A stretch of 64,000 nucleotides of DNA, from contig JOAZ01000020.1 of NCBI GenBank assembly GCA_000720535.1, forward strand, positions 186,001 to 250,000. Direction: 5' to 3'. A program made the position numbers and the translations under genes. The notes under the pieces are model-generated. The model worked only from the letters and a program-made list of their open reading frames with translations, had not been told where the DNA came from and ran no database searches. The stretch is from Streptomyces halstedii (GTDB lineage: Bacteria; Actinomycetota; Actinomycetes; Streptomycetales; Streptomycetaceae). Each line of letters opens with the position of its first letter. Within the stretch, counting starts at the first letter, position 1. Of the stretch, positions 25,535 through 34,150 are shown in pieces.

Positions 25535-25915
25535 TCAGAGCGGGTTGAGGCGGGCCTTCAGCAGGCAGAACTCATTGCCTTCGGGGTCGACCAGGACGTG
25601 CCACTGCTCCTCCCCCGTCTGGCCGATGTCGGCCGGGCGCGCACCGAGTTCCAGCAGGCGTTCGAGCTCGGCGTCCTGATCGCGGTCGGTGGCGTTGACG
25701 TCGATGTGCAGCCGGGACTTCCCCTTCTCCGGCTCGTCCCTGCGGCTGAGGATGATCGTCGGCTGCGGCCCGCCGAACCCCTCGCGCGGTCCGATCTCCA
25801 AGGTGCCGTCGTCCTCGCGGTCGAGTACGACGAAGTCCAGGACCTCGCACCAGAACCGGGCCAGTACCTCGGGGTCGCGGCAACCGAGCACGAGTTCACT
25901 GATACGACATGCCAT
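25535..25915 (-). CDS. VOC-superfamily (glyoxalase-fold) protein
   Basis: A 126-residue single-domain protein with the paired beta-alpha-beta-beta-beta units of the vicinal-oxygen-chelate fold (ISELVLGCRDPEVLARFWCE; later SRLHIDVNATDRD and WHVLVDPEGNEFCLL). The glutamate in NEFCLL and the histidine in LHIDV sit where metal ligands occur in active members. Glyoxalase, resistance or dioxygenase-like roles are possible; the substrate is not readable. The ATG at 25915 gives the normal family N-terminus although the ribosome-binding site is poor. Confidence 0.8.
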   Translation of the reverse strand: MACRISELVLGCRDPEVLARFWCEVLDFVVLDREDDGTLEIGPREGFGGPQPTIILSRRDEPEKGKSRLHIDVNATDRDQDAELERLLELGARPADIGQTGEEQWHVLVDPEGNEFCLLKARLNPL

Positions 25916-26043
25916 GGACGAAGACCTGCTCTCGGCGTGGGAACGTGCCGGGGCCACCCGCGAACGCGTGGACTCCCAGTGGGGGAACTCCGCGACCGTA
26001 CCGGACGAGGCGAGCGCGGGCGACAAGATTTCGGGGCCCCTCG

Positions 26044-26146
26044 CACGGGGGCGGACGGGCAGACGCGCCCCGCCCGTCCGTCCCCGTGCGTGGGGTGGAC
26101 GGGCGGGGCCGTGGTGCGGGCCGGGCCGTGTGGCGTCCCGGCCCGC
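26044..26146 (-). terminator. Two hairpins after the GH87-like glucanase gene
   Basis: The nearer hairpin (26116-26146) has perfect 10-bp arms GCGGGCCGGG and CCCGGCCCGC and lies 7 bp from the glucanase stop. A second, nearly perfect 17-bp stem spans 26044-26088. Together they should end the long minus-strand transcript. Confidence 0.6.
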
Positions 26147-26152
26147 GGCGGG

Positions 26153-29100
26153 TCAGCGGCGGGCCGCCTTGGCGGGCGAGCCGTTGAAGACGAACTGCGA
26201 GCCCGGCTCGACCGTGACGTCACCGTCACGCGAGTGGGAGATGGTGACGTTCGTCAGGGTCGCGCTGCCCCGGGCACCGCCCATCGCGAGGATGCCGGAG
26301 CCGTTGTTGGACCTGTCGATCCGGACGTCGGTGATCTTCACGTCCGGGTACTGCCCGCCACCCGTCTTGAACTGGATGCCGTCGTACGTCGAGTCCAGGA
26401 TGTCCGTGTCCCGGATGGTGAGCCCGGGAATGTCGGTGGCCTGGGCGAAGAGCGTGATGGCGCCGAACTCCTGGGCCTCGTTCCAGAACGCCCCGCCGGT
26501 GCGGTGCAGGGTGTTGCCCGCGATGAGGGTCTGCCCGGAGAAGGGGATCGGGTCGTGGTCGGTGGCGAGCATGATGCCCGGGTAGTTCATCGTGTCGGAG
26601 ATGACGTTGTTCTCGATCGTGTTGCCGAAGCCTCCGTAGACGGCGATCCCGTTGGCCCGCCAGGGCAGCTGGATCGTGTTGTTGCGGAAGTGGTTGTCGG
26701 AGCCGATGTCCACCGAGGTGTCCTTGACGTACTTGCTGGCCCAGACGGCGAGCGAGTCGTCACCCGTGTTGCGGAAGGACGAGTTGAAGACGGTCGACTT
26801 ACGTGTCCCGTTGGAGAAGTTGATGCCGTCGGCGTAGGTGTTGCGGATGCGCATGCCGCTGAACTCCAGGCCGTTGCCCGGCCCCCACAGCTCGGGGATG
26901 TTGGAGTAGTCGCGGCCAGCCCAGACCGCCACGTTGGCGTGCTCGATCCAGACGTTCTTGATTTTGGTGTCCTTGCCGAAGCGGCCGTTGAGACCGACTC
27001 CGCCCTCGGCGTCGCCGTCGCCGCCCCGGATGGTGCCGGAACCGAAGATGGCGATGTCGGAGATCTGCGTGTTGTCGTCGATGTCGAAGCCGAAGTTGCC
27101 CTCGTGCGGGTGGTTGATGCCACCCGCGTCCTGCGGGGCGGTGAGGGTGTAGAGCTGGGAGTGCCACATCCCGGCACCCTTGATGGTGACGTCCCTGATG
27201 CCGACCTGGTTGTACTGCCCTCGGTTCTGCGGGTCGTCGGTCAGGATCTTCTGCTCCTGGCGCCACTGGCCGGCCGGGATCCAGACGCAGGAGATCTGGC
27301 CGTTCTGGTTGGCGGTCACGGCGCGCTGGAGGGCGTCGGTGTCGTCGATGCCGTCGTTGGGCACGGCACCGTACTCGGTGATCGAGGTGCAGTTCGCCGG
27401 CTTGGCGGCCGGGGGCGCGACCTGCTCCAGGTCGACGAGGTCCACGATGTAGAAGCCCGCCGTGTCGTCCGCGTCCCGCTGGAGGCGGAAGGTGGTGCCC
27501 TCGGGGTAGGTCCGGCTGAGCAGCGCGTGGGACTCGTCGAAGAGCCGCCGGGCGTCGCCGCCGGGGCGGTTGGTGAGACCTTCGGGGTCGTCGGTGCTGC
27601 CGTACAGCCAGGAGTGCTTGGAGGAGAGGTTCAGTTTGCGGACGAAGGTGCCGTCCGCGTAGAGGCTGAGCGTCGCCTCCTGTCCGCCGCCGGCGGCCGC
27701 GTCCGGGATGGAGTTGCGTACGACGATCGAGTTGGACGGGTTGGTGGAGGTGAACTCCACGTACTGTCCGGTGGAGTTGAGCCGGACCGACTCGCGGCCC
27801 GAGGACTCGGTGGCGAAGTTGGTGTGGCCGAAGGTACGCAGCGCGTCGGTGGTGAGGAGGGTACCGGTGTAGGTGCCGTCCTCCGCCTCGTACTCGGTGT
27901 ACGGCACGGCGGCGCCGCGGCCGACGACCAGGGAGCGGGAGAAGGTGTTGTTGTTCTCGTCGGTCTCGGTGACGGTGTCGGTGGCGTCGGCGGTGGCGGT
28001 GAGCGTGACTCCGCCGTCGGTGGCCTTCCAGGTGCCGGCGATCGGCACGGTGACGGACTGGCCTGCCGGGACGGCCGGGGTGGTGCCGTCGAGCGTGGTG
28101 GTGCCGGCCGTCAGCCGGGTGACCGTACCGGCCGGGACGGCGGTGGTCCCGCGGTTGTGCACGGTGACGGTGAAGCTCACGTCGGCGCCGGTGGCCGGGT
28201 TCTCCGGGTTGCCGGCGATGGCGAGCACCTGGAGGTCGGGGCCGGGGGCCTGCGAGACGACGAGCTTGCCGTCGCCCGTACGGCTGTTGTTGCTGTCGTC
28301 CAGCTCGATGACGGTGTCCGTCGGGTCGACCACGGCGGAGACGGTGTACGAGCCGGTCGGCCTGCGGCCCACGTCCACCGGGACGGTGACGGAGGCTCCG
28401 GCGGCGAGCGCGCCGACCGGGGCGCTGCCCGCGACGGTGCCGTCCACGCTGACGTCCACGGTGGTGGCGGGCGAGGCCGCGCTGCCGGCGTTGCGCACGG
28501 TGGCGCGGACGGTGACCGCGTCCTTCTCGGACGGGGTCACCGGGGTCCACGTCAGGTCGGTGAGCGTGAGGTCCGGGTTGGGCGCGGCGGTGCCGACGAC
28601 CTGGATCTCGGCGACCTGGGCGCCGGGGGCCCCGGTGTTGGAGGAGAAGGTGAGGCGGACGTCGGCGGCGCGCGCCGCGACCGGGATCGTCACGGTGTTC
28701 TCGTTGCCGGCCGGGCTGAAGGAGTAGTCGGCTCGGGCCTTGAGCGAGGTGAAGCCGGAGGCGGTCTGGCCCCGGCCGAGGACCTCTATGGCCTGGGTAC
28801 GGGCCGACCAGGCGTGGTCCGGGTTCAGCTTGACCACGACGGCCTCGATGTCCGCGTCGGCGCCGAGCCGGGTGGTGAGCGAGGCGGGTGTGCCGGACGA
28901 CTCCCAGTAGGTGTTCAGGCTGTCGTCGTTGGCGTTGGCCGCGACGAAGTTCTGGGTGTGCGAGGTCGCCTCGATCGGCTTGCCGCGGGCGAGGTTGGTA
29001 CCGGTGACCGGCGTCCCGCCCGGGTCGGTGGATCCGTCGTCGCCCCCGGCGCCGCGGACCTCCACCTCGGAGAGCTGAGCGGCGGGCCAGCCGGTGTTGG

Positions 29101-29569
29101 CCGTCACCTGGACGCGTACGTAGCGGACCTCGGCGGCGTCGAAGTCGAGGGTCACGGTGTTGGCCGTGGAGGGGCCGAAGGTGCGGGAGGCCGGGGCGGC
29201 GAGGGTGGAGTAGGTGTCGCCGTCGTTGCCGCCCTGCACGCTCAGCGTCTCGTCGCGGGCTTCCCAGGTGGTCGGGAGCTTGAGCGTCACCTGGTTCACG
29301 GAGGTCTTGGCGCCGAGGTCGATCCGGACCCACTGGGGGAAGGAGTTGTCCGGACCCTCCCAGTACGAGCCCTGGTTTCCGTCGGTGACGTTGCCCGCGC
29401 CGTAGGAACCGTTGACGCCACTCGCGGTGGCGGGCCGGCCGAGCGCCAGGTTGGGGCCTGGTGCGGCCTTCTCGGCGGCGTGCGCCGTGGCCGGGAGCAG
29501 TCCGAGCGGGATCAGGCAGGCCGCGAGCAGCCCGGTGATCATCCGCCGGACGGATGGCTTCCGTCTCAT
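26153..29569 (-). CDS. Secreted multidomain glycoside hydrolase, GH87 alpha-1,3-glucanase/mycodextranase-like
   Basis: An 1138-residue exported protein. The N-terminal signal peptide ends near ATAHAAE (residues 1-32). Two discoidin/F5-8-type binding modules follow (about 38-170 and 190-325; GRPATASG, WVRIDLG, YVRVQV). Next come two CARDB-like beta domains (about 335-440 and 450-550; LTDLTWTP, VRNAGSAASPAT, DSNNS). A CBM6/35-type module lies at about 555-715 (YEAEDGTYTG). The C-terminal catalytic right-handed beta-helix begins ITEYGAVPNDGIDDTDALQ and contains YADGINFSNG and RNTGDDSLAVW. The aspartates there fit the acidic catalytic cluster of GH87. Likely role: degrading fungal or bacterial alpha-1,3-glucan. 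Pectate-lyase-like enzymes share the fold, so the family call is moderately sure. Confidence 0.78.
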   Translation of the reverse strand: MRRKPSVRRMITGLLAACLIPLGLLPATAHAAEKAAPGPNLALGRPATASGVNGSYGAGNVTDGNQGSYWEGPDNSFPQWVRIDLGAKTSVNQVTLKLPTTWEARDETLSVQGGNDGDTYSTLAAPASRTFGPSTANTVTLDFDAAEVRYVRVQVTANTGWPAAQLSEVEVRGAGGDDGSTDPGGTPVTGTNLARGKPIEATSHTQNFVAANANDDSLNTYWESSGTPASLTTRLGADADIEAVVVKLNPDHAWSARTQAIEVLGRGQTASGFTSLKARADYSFSPAGNENTVTIPVAARAADVRLTFSSNTGAPGAQVAEIQVVGTAAPNPDLTLTDLTWTPVTPSEKDAVTVRATVRNAGSAASPATTVDVSVDGTVAGSAPVGALAAGASVTVPVDVGRRPTGSYTVSAVVDPTDTVIELDDSNNSRTGDGKLVVSQAPGPDLQVLAIAGNPENPATGADVSFTVTVHNRGTTAVPAGTVTRLTAGTTTLDGTTPAVPAGQSVTVPIAGTWKATDGGVTLTATADATDTVTETDENNNTFSRSLVVGRGAAVPYTEYEAEDGTYTGTLLTTDALRTFGHTNFATESSGRESVRLNSTGQYVEFTSTNPSNSIVVRNSIPDAAAGGGQEATLSLYADGTFVRKLNLSSKHSWLYGSTDDPEGLTNRPGGDARRLFDESHALLSRTYPEGTTFRLQRDADDTAGFYIVDLVDLEQVAPPAAKPANCTSITEYGAVPNDGIDDTDALQRAVTANQNGQISCVWIPAGQWRQEQKILTDDPQNRGQYNQVGIRDVTIKGAGMWHSQLYTLTAPQDAGGINHPHEGNFGFDIDDNTQISDIAIFGSGTIRGGDGDAEGGVGLNGRFGKDTKIKNVWIEHANVAVWAGRDYSNIPELWGPGNGLEFSGMRIRNTYADGINFSNGTRKSTVFNSSFRNTGDDSLAVWASKYVKDTSVDIGSDNHFRNNTIQLPWRANGIAVYGGFGNTIENNVISDTMNYPGIMLATDHDPIPFSGQTLIAGNTLHRTGGAFWNEAQEFGAITLFAQATDIPGLTIRDTDILDSTYDGIQFKTGGGQYPDVKITDVRIDRSNNGSGILAMGGARGSATLTNVTISHSRDGDVTVEPGSQFVFNGSPAKAARR

Positions 29570-29732
29570 GCTGTCCTCTGTTCGATGAGGGGGAGAAGAG
29601 GTGGTGGGACGGTGGTGCCCCGCCCTCCGGACCGCTGCGGGGCGGAGCGGGCAGGGCGAACGCCCTGCCCCTGAAGGCAGGTTGATAAGTTTTTGAGCGA
29701 ACTCGTCTGTATTTTGCGGCTACTTGGGGCAC

Positions 29733-29761
29733 AGATTCTCGACCGGTCAAAGATTTGTCAA
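29733..29761 (-). promoter_or_regulatory. Candidate sigma-70 promoter for the glucanase gene
   Basis: On the minus strand TTGACA (29761-29756) and GAATCT (29738-29733) are 17 bp apart, within the unusually AT-rich stretch 29680-29815. This would give a leader of about 160 nt before the ATG at 29569. Confidence 0.4.
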
Positions 29762-29893
29762 CGGCCGGTGCGAGATCAACACGTACGGCGATTCTTATAT
29801 GACTGTGCGTCAACGACATGGCCTCGCGCTCGCGGGGCGTCCGGACCCGGAGCGGTCGGAGGACACCGCCCCTCCCCCGCACGCAGGCCCGCG

Positions 29894-29911
29894 CTGTCAT
29901 TTTTTTGACAG
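29894..29911. promoter_or_regulatory. AT-rich dyad CTGTCA-N6-TGACAG
   Basis: A perfect 6-bp-arm inverted repeat with six T residues between the arms, in the 555-bp gap between the glucanase and the biosynthetic cluster. It could be a regulator-binding site for either side. Confidence 0.35.
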
Positions 29912-29969
29912 AGACCGAGCAAAAACCTTACGGGTCAGCGACGTTGTCGCGGTGGTGGCGGCACTCCGG

Positions 29970-30023
29970 CGCCGCACCGCGATCCGCCGCACCGCGATCC
30001 GCCGTACCAGGGCCCGCCGTACC
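29970..30023. repeat. 15-bp tandem repeat, about 3.6 copies
   Basis: Units of CGCCGCACCGCGATC occur twice exactly, then twice with changes (CGCCGTACC...). The repeat lies upstream of the promoter of the first cluster gene and contains no gene. Confidence 0.6.
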
Positions 30024-30086
30024 ACTCACGCGCCCCTGTTCCGCCTTGCGCGGGCAATTCGACTTGACGTACCCGTGGCCCTTACC

Positions 30087-30117
30087 TTGACCGGCCCCCC
30101 GACGGCTCTGTCAGTAT
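30087..30117 (+). promoter_or_regulatory. Candidate promoter for a leaderless SRPBCC transcript
   Basis: TTGACC (30087-30092) and CAGTAT (30112-30117) lie 19 bp apart. The -10 is only 7 nt from the ATG at 30125, and no ribosome-binding site is present, so transcription probably starts at or next to the start codon. Confidence 0.45.
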
Positions 30118-30124
30118 CCTCGGC

Positions 30125-30667
30125 ATGAGTGAGATCAACGACGAAAAGACGCCTCTATTCCGGTCACGGGCCGCCGTTCGTATTGCGGCCGCGCCCCATG
30201 AGGTCTATTCGGTGATCAGCGATCTGCCGCGCAGTGGTGAGTGGAGTCCGGAATGCCGGGGAGGAGCCTGGGTCGCCGGGGAACCCGGTGCCGTGGGTGC
30301 CGTGTTCCAGGGGGAGAACGTGCGCGGTCCGGAGGTCGTCTCCTGGGCGCCGGTGGTGCGCGGGGGATGGACCACCAGGGCGGAGGTGGTGGCCGCCGAG
30401 CCGGGGCGCTCCTTCCGCTGGGCCATGCACAACGCGGCCGGGGTCAAGCAGGACAGCGTGTGGGGCTTCGACGTCGAGGAGGACGGCGAGGAGAGCGTGC
30501 TGATCCACCACTTCCGGATGGGCACGGCCACCGAGGGCGTCCTCGGGATCACCGCGGAGATGGACGAGAGCGGGAAAAGGCGATTCTTCGCGGAGTGGGG
30601 GGAGAAGATCGACGGCGATCTCGCCGCCACCCTTCGACGTATCAAGGACGTCATCGAGAAACGGTGA
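30125..30667 (+). CDS. SRPBCC-fold (polyketide cyclase/START-like) protein
   Basis: A 180-residue protein with the SRPBCC helix-grip pattern: AAVRIAAAPHEVYSVISDL, the following RSGEWSPECRGGAW, the strand FRWAMHNAAG and a long C-terminal helix (FFAEWGEKIDGDLAATLRRI). These folds bind hydrophobic ligands and serve as cyclases, aromatases or ligand carriers in biosynthetic clusters. It is the first gene of the cluster and runs in the same direction as the two ligases that start 109 bp downstream. No catalytic residue can be assigned. A role in handling the aromatic intermediate is inference. Confidence 0.72.
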   Translation: MSEINDEKTPLFRSRAAVRIAAAPHEVYSVISDLPRSGEWSPECRGGAWVAGEPGAVGAVFQGENVRGPEVVSWAPVVRGGWTTRAEVVAAEPGRSFRWAMHNAAGVKQDSVWGFDVEEDGEESVLIHHFRMGTATEGVLGITAEMDESGKRRFFAEWGEKIDGDLAATLRRIKDVIEKR

Positions 30668-30775
30668 TCCGATTTCCGTCCGTTGCGGTCCGCTTGTTTC
30701 CGGGACGTCTTTTTCAGCGGACTGCCACCCGTCAGTTGAAGGCACATCGGAAAGCCGTGGCAGAGAAGGACGCAG

Positions 30776-32359
30776 ATGCTTCTTCAGCGTATCGGAAATC
30801 AGGGTATTCAACTCGGGCGGCTCTTCGAACGGGCCGCCTCCCGGCATGGAGCGAACATCCTCGTCCTGGACCACGACCTCGACATCGCACCGGAGCTGGG
30901 CCGCCGGGCGACCGTCGCCGAAGTGGCGGACGTGGTGGACGACATCGCGTCCCGGCTGTGGGCAGCGCGGGTCCGCCCCGGCGAGCGTGTCGTCGTCCAC
31001 AAGTCCGACGGTTTCGACATCATGCTGCTGGCCTGCGCGGCGGCGCGCATCGGCGCCGTGCCGGTGCTGCTCTCACCGGCGCTCGACGGCGAGACGGTCG
31101 CCGAGCTGGTCCGCCGGACGGACCGGCCGTACCTGATCACCGATCAGGAGAAGCTGGAGAACGAGCTGCCGGCGGAGGTTGCCGGTCTCGCCGAGCGGGT
31201 GATCCTCACCTCCGGCAGCCACCCGGGCTGTCTGGAGCTGGCCGCGCTGGCGGGCGTGGAGCGTGTCGCCCCCGTCGTCATGCCCGCCCGGCACCCGATG
31301 CTGATCACCCACACCTCGGGCACCACGGGTACGCCCAAACTGGCCGTGCACACCGGGTTCAGCCTCCAGTCGCGCTACCGCCCGCAGGCCTCCGTCACCC
31401 GGCCGCTGATACCGGGCCGGGAGACCATCGCGATCCACGTCTCCTTCGTGCACTCCCGGCTCGTGACCGCGCTCGCCATCGCACTGCGCCGGGGCTTCCC
31501 CGTCGTCGTGCTCCGCGATCCGGACCCCAAGCGGGTCGGTGATCTCTTCGCCCGGCTGAAGCCGGGCATCCTGGAGGCGCACCCCAACTCGTTCATGGAG
31601 TGGGAGGAGCTGGCGGACGACCCGCGTGGACCGCTGTCCAACGTCAAGCTGTTCAGCAGCACCTTCGACGCCATCCACCCGCGCACCGTGCACCGGCTGC
31701 TGCGGGCGAGCAGGCGCAGGGCGCCGTTGTTCGGGCAGTTGTACGGGCAGAGCGAGGTGGGCCCGGCGGTGGTACGGGGATTCACCCGGCGCCGCACCCT
31801 GGACGACGACGGCCGCTGCGTCGGCATGCCGTTCCCCGGGATGACGGACGTACGGGTGGTCAGCCGCGACGGGAACCCGTCCTCCGCGCGGAACCCCGGC
31901 TACATCGAGGTCCGCAGCGACGGACGGATCGTCACCTACCTCGGGGAGCGGGCACGGTACGACGCCCAGGTGTCCGACGGCGGCTGGTGGCGCATGGGCG
32001 ACGTCGGCTACCGGACCCGGTGGGGCTGCGTGCACCTGCTGGACCGCGAGGTCGACCTCATCGAGGGGTTCGGCAGCACGCTCGCCGCCGAGGACACGCT
32101 CTTCGGGAAGCTGCCGGAACTCACCGAGGCCATCATCATCCCCGGACCGGACGGCAGGGCCGTACCCGTGGTGTGCACCAGGGACGACAAGCCCCTCGAC
32201 CCGGTGTCCTGGAAGCGCGCCGCGGCCTCCCTGCCGCCGATGGCGGAACCGGTGCAGTGGCGGCTCGGGGATCTGCCGCAGACCGCCACCACGAAGATCA
32301 AGCGGCTGGAGCTCGCCCGGCTGCTGGCCGACGGGAGCGGGAAGCCGCCCCGGCCGTAG
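30776..32359 (+). CDS. Acyl-AMP/CoA ligase-family enzyme, tandem copy 1 (candidate diazotase)
   Basis: A 527-residue ANL-superfamily adenylating enzyme. It has the phosphate loop HTSGTTGTPK (about residue 180), YGQSEVG, the hinge region WWRMGDVGYRTRWGC, LLDREVDLIEG, and the adenylation lysine region TATTKIKRLEL near the end. GAAGGA precedes the ATG. Together with copy 2 it starts MxLQRIGNxGIxLG, and both diverge from ordinary fatty-acid ligases. In cremeomycin and related pathways an ANL-family ligase (CreM, AvaA6, CmaA6) uses ATP to condense nitrous acid with an aromatic amine, giving a diazo group. The nitrous-acid genes nearby make one of these two ligases a good candidate for that step. 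CoA or amide ligation is the alternative. Confidence 0.8.
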   Translation: MLLQRIGNQGIQLGRLFERAASRHGANILVLDHDLDIAPELGRRATVAEVADVVDDIASRLWAARVRPGERVVVHKSDGFDIMLLACAAARIGAVPVLLSPALDGETVAELVRRTDRPYLITDQEKLENELPAEVAGLAERVILTSGSHPGCLELAALAGVERVAPVVMPARHPMLITHTSGTTGTPKLAVHTGFSLQSRYRPQASVTRPLIPGRETIAIHVSFVHSRLVTALAIALRRGFPVVVLRDPDPKRVGDLFARLKPGILEAHPNSFMEWEELADDPRGPLSNVKLFSSTFDAIHPRTVHRLLRASRRRAPLFGQLYGQSEVGPAVVRGFTRRRTLDDDGRCVGMPFPGMTDVRVVSRDGNPSSARNPGYIEVRSDGRIVTYLGERARYDAQVSDGGWWRMGDVGYRTRWGCVHLLDREVDLIEGFGSTLAAEDTLFGKLPELTEAIIIPGPDGRAVPVVCTRDDKPLDPVSWKRAAASLPPMAEPVQWRLGDLPQTATTKIKRLELARLLADGSGKPPRP

Positions 32360-32370
32360 CGACGCTCCCG

Positions 32371-32445
32371 GCACCCCGTACGCCGGCCCGCACCCCGTAC
32401 GCCGACCGGCACCCGTACTCCGTCCCGCACCCCGTACGCCGGCCG
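32371..32445. repeat. 19-bp tandem repeat between the two ligase genes
   Basis: Four units based on GCACCCCGTACGCCGGCCC (19, 19, 18 and 19 bp, with changes in copies 2 to 4). It begins 11 bp after the first ligase stop. It may be a replication-slippage product or mRNA structure. Confidence 0.6.
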
Positions 32446-32514
32446 GCCCGCCGACCGCCCGGGGCCGCGTCCGGGTGCGTGTCGTTCCGAGACCAACCGA
32501 ACGGGAAGGCAAGC

Positions 32515-34089
32515 ATGTTCCTGCAACGCATCGGCAACAAGGGCATCCGGCTCGGCACGGTCTTCGACCGGGCGGCCGCGCGTCATCCCGCGAACCCCGT
32601 CTACCTGGACCACGCGCTCGACATCGCGCCGGAGCTGGGCCACCGGGTGACGCTGACCGAGATCGCGGATCTGGTGGACGACTTCGCCTCCCGGCTGTGG
32701 GCCTCGCGGGTGCGGCCCGGGGACCATGTGGTCGTCCACAAGTCGGACAGCTTCGACATCTCCCTGCTCGCCTACAGCGTGGCGCGCGTCGGGGCGGTGC
32801 CGGTCCTGCTGTCGCCGAAGCTGGACGGCGAGACCGTCGCCCGGCTGCTGGGGCGGCTGCGCCGGCCGACCCTGGTGACCGACCAGGCGAAGCTGGAGAA
32901 GGAACTGCCGCCCGCCGTGTTCGAGTTGACGGAACGGGTGCTGCTGGCGGCCGGGAGCTTCCCGGAGGCGGTCTCGCTGGACTCGCTCGCCGGGGTCGCT
33001 CGGGTCCGTCCGGTGACCCGGCCGCAGAACCTGCCGGCGCTGATCACCCACACCTCGGGCACCACCGGGCTGCCGAAGCTCGCGGTCCAGACCGGGCACA
33101 CGATCCAGGCCCGCTGCCGCCCTCAGTCCGTCCTGCTCGCGCCGGTGAGCCGCCGCGAACCCATCGCCGTCCACGTCTCGTTCGCGCATTCGAGGATGAT
33201 CAGCGGGGCGGCGCTGTTCGCGTTGCGTGGTCATCCGCTCATCGTGCTGCGGGACGACGAACCGGAGCGGGTGGCCGAGCTCTTCTCCCGTATCCCCCCG
33301 GGCGTGGTCGAGTCGCACCCCAACACGCTGCTGCACTGGGAGGTTCTGGCGGACCATCCCGCCAGGCCGCTGGCCCGGGTGCGCTGCTTCAGCAACACCT
33401 TCGACGCCATCCACCCCCGTACGGTGGAGACGCTGCTGGGTGCCTCGGAGCGGCGCGTGCCGTTCTTCGCGCAGACCTACGGGCAGAGCGAGACCGGGGC
33501 AATCTGCGCGCGGACCTACACCCGGCGCCACCGGCTGGGCGCCGACGGCCGGTGCGTGGGCCGGAACTTCTCCGGGCTGACCGAGGTGCGGGTGGTGAGC
33601 CGGGACGGGCGCACGCCCACCAAGGACTCCCCCGGGCACATCGAGGCGCGCAGCGGCGGGCAGATCGTCACCTACTTCGGTGAACAGGAGCGGTTCGACG
33701 GGCAGTTCTCGGCGGACGGCTGGTGGCGGATGGGGGACCTCGGATACCGCACCCGGTGGGGGTGCGTGCACCTGCTGGACCGGGAGGTCGACGAGATCCC
33801 GGGCATCAGCAGCACGCTGGAGCTGGAGGACAAGCTGTTCACGCGGCTTCCGGAGCTGCTGGAGGTGATCATCGTCCCGGGCGGGGGCGGGGCGCCGGTT
33901 CCCGTGGTGTGCACCCGCGGGGACGCGCCGCTCGACCGTGCCCGGTGGCGGAGCGCGGTGGTGGATCTGCCGGAGCTGGCGGAGCCGGTGCAGCGGCGGC
34001 TGGAGGAGCTGCCGCACACCGCCACCACCAAGGTCAAGCGGCTGGAGCTGGCCCGGCTGCTGGCCGGGCCCGAGGGTGCCGCCGACTGA
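32515..34089 (+). CDS. Acyl-AMP/CoA ligase-family enzyme, tandem copy 2
   Basis: A 524-residue paralogue of the preceding gene, similar over its full length by eye (MFLQRIGNKGIRLGTVFDRA at the start). Adenylation motifs are intact: HTSGTTGLPK, TYGQSETG, WWRMGDLGYRTRWGC, LLDREVDEIPG and TATTKVKRLEL. GGGAAGG lies before the ATG. Tandem duplication followed by divergence suggests that the pair act on different partners: for example, one activates nitrite for diazotisation and the other activates the aromatic carboxylate. The sequence alone does not say which. A 17-bp-stem terminator follows directly. Confidence 0.8.
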   Translation: MFLQRIGNKGIRLGTVFDRAAARHPANPVYLDHALDIAPELGHRVTLTEIADLVDDFASRLWASRVRPGDHVVVHKSDSFDISLLAYSVARVGAVPVLLSPKLDGETVARLLGRLRRPTLVTDQAKLEKELPPAVFELTERVLLAAGSFPEAVSLDSLAGVARVRPVTRPQNLPALITHTSGTTGLPKLAVQTGHTIQARCRPQSVLLAPVSRREPIAVHVSFAHSRMISGAALFALRGHPLIVLRDDEPERVAELFSRIPPGVVESHPNTLLHWEVLADHPARPLARVRCFSNTFDAIHPRTVETLLGASERRVPFFAQTYGQSETGAICARTYTRRHRLGADGRCVGRNFSGLTEVRVVSRDGRTPTKDSPGHIEARSGGQIVTYFGEQERFDGQFSADGWWRMGDLGYRTRWGCVHLLDREVDEIPGISSTLELEDKLFTRLPELLEVIIVPGGGGAPVPVVCTRGDAPLDRARWRSAVVDLPELAEPVQRRLEELPHTATTKVKRLELARLLAGPEGAAD

Positions 34090-34096
34090 GCGGGCG

Positions 34097-34136
34097 GGCC
34101 CGGCGCCCGGCCCTTCCACGGGCCGGGCGCCGGGCC
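34097..34136. terminator. Perfect 17-bp-stem bidirectional terminator
   Basis: GGCCCGGCGCCCGGCCC pairs with GGGCCGGGCGCCGGGCC around a 6-nt loop. It sits between the convergent ligase 2 and acetolactate synthase genes, with 7 and 14 nt on either side. Confidence 0.8.
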
Positions 34137-34150
34137 TTCGCGCGAGGTGG

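Noticed and set aside
25598-29674. Very long plus-strand open frame of over 1350 codons opposite the glucanase gene
   Set aside because: It is an antisense shadow caused by high GC at third codon positions. The minus-strand frame has a signal peptide and recognisable domains; the plus frame has none.
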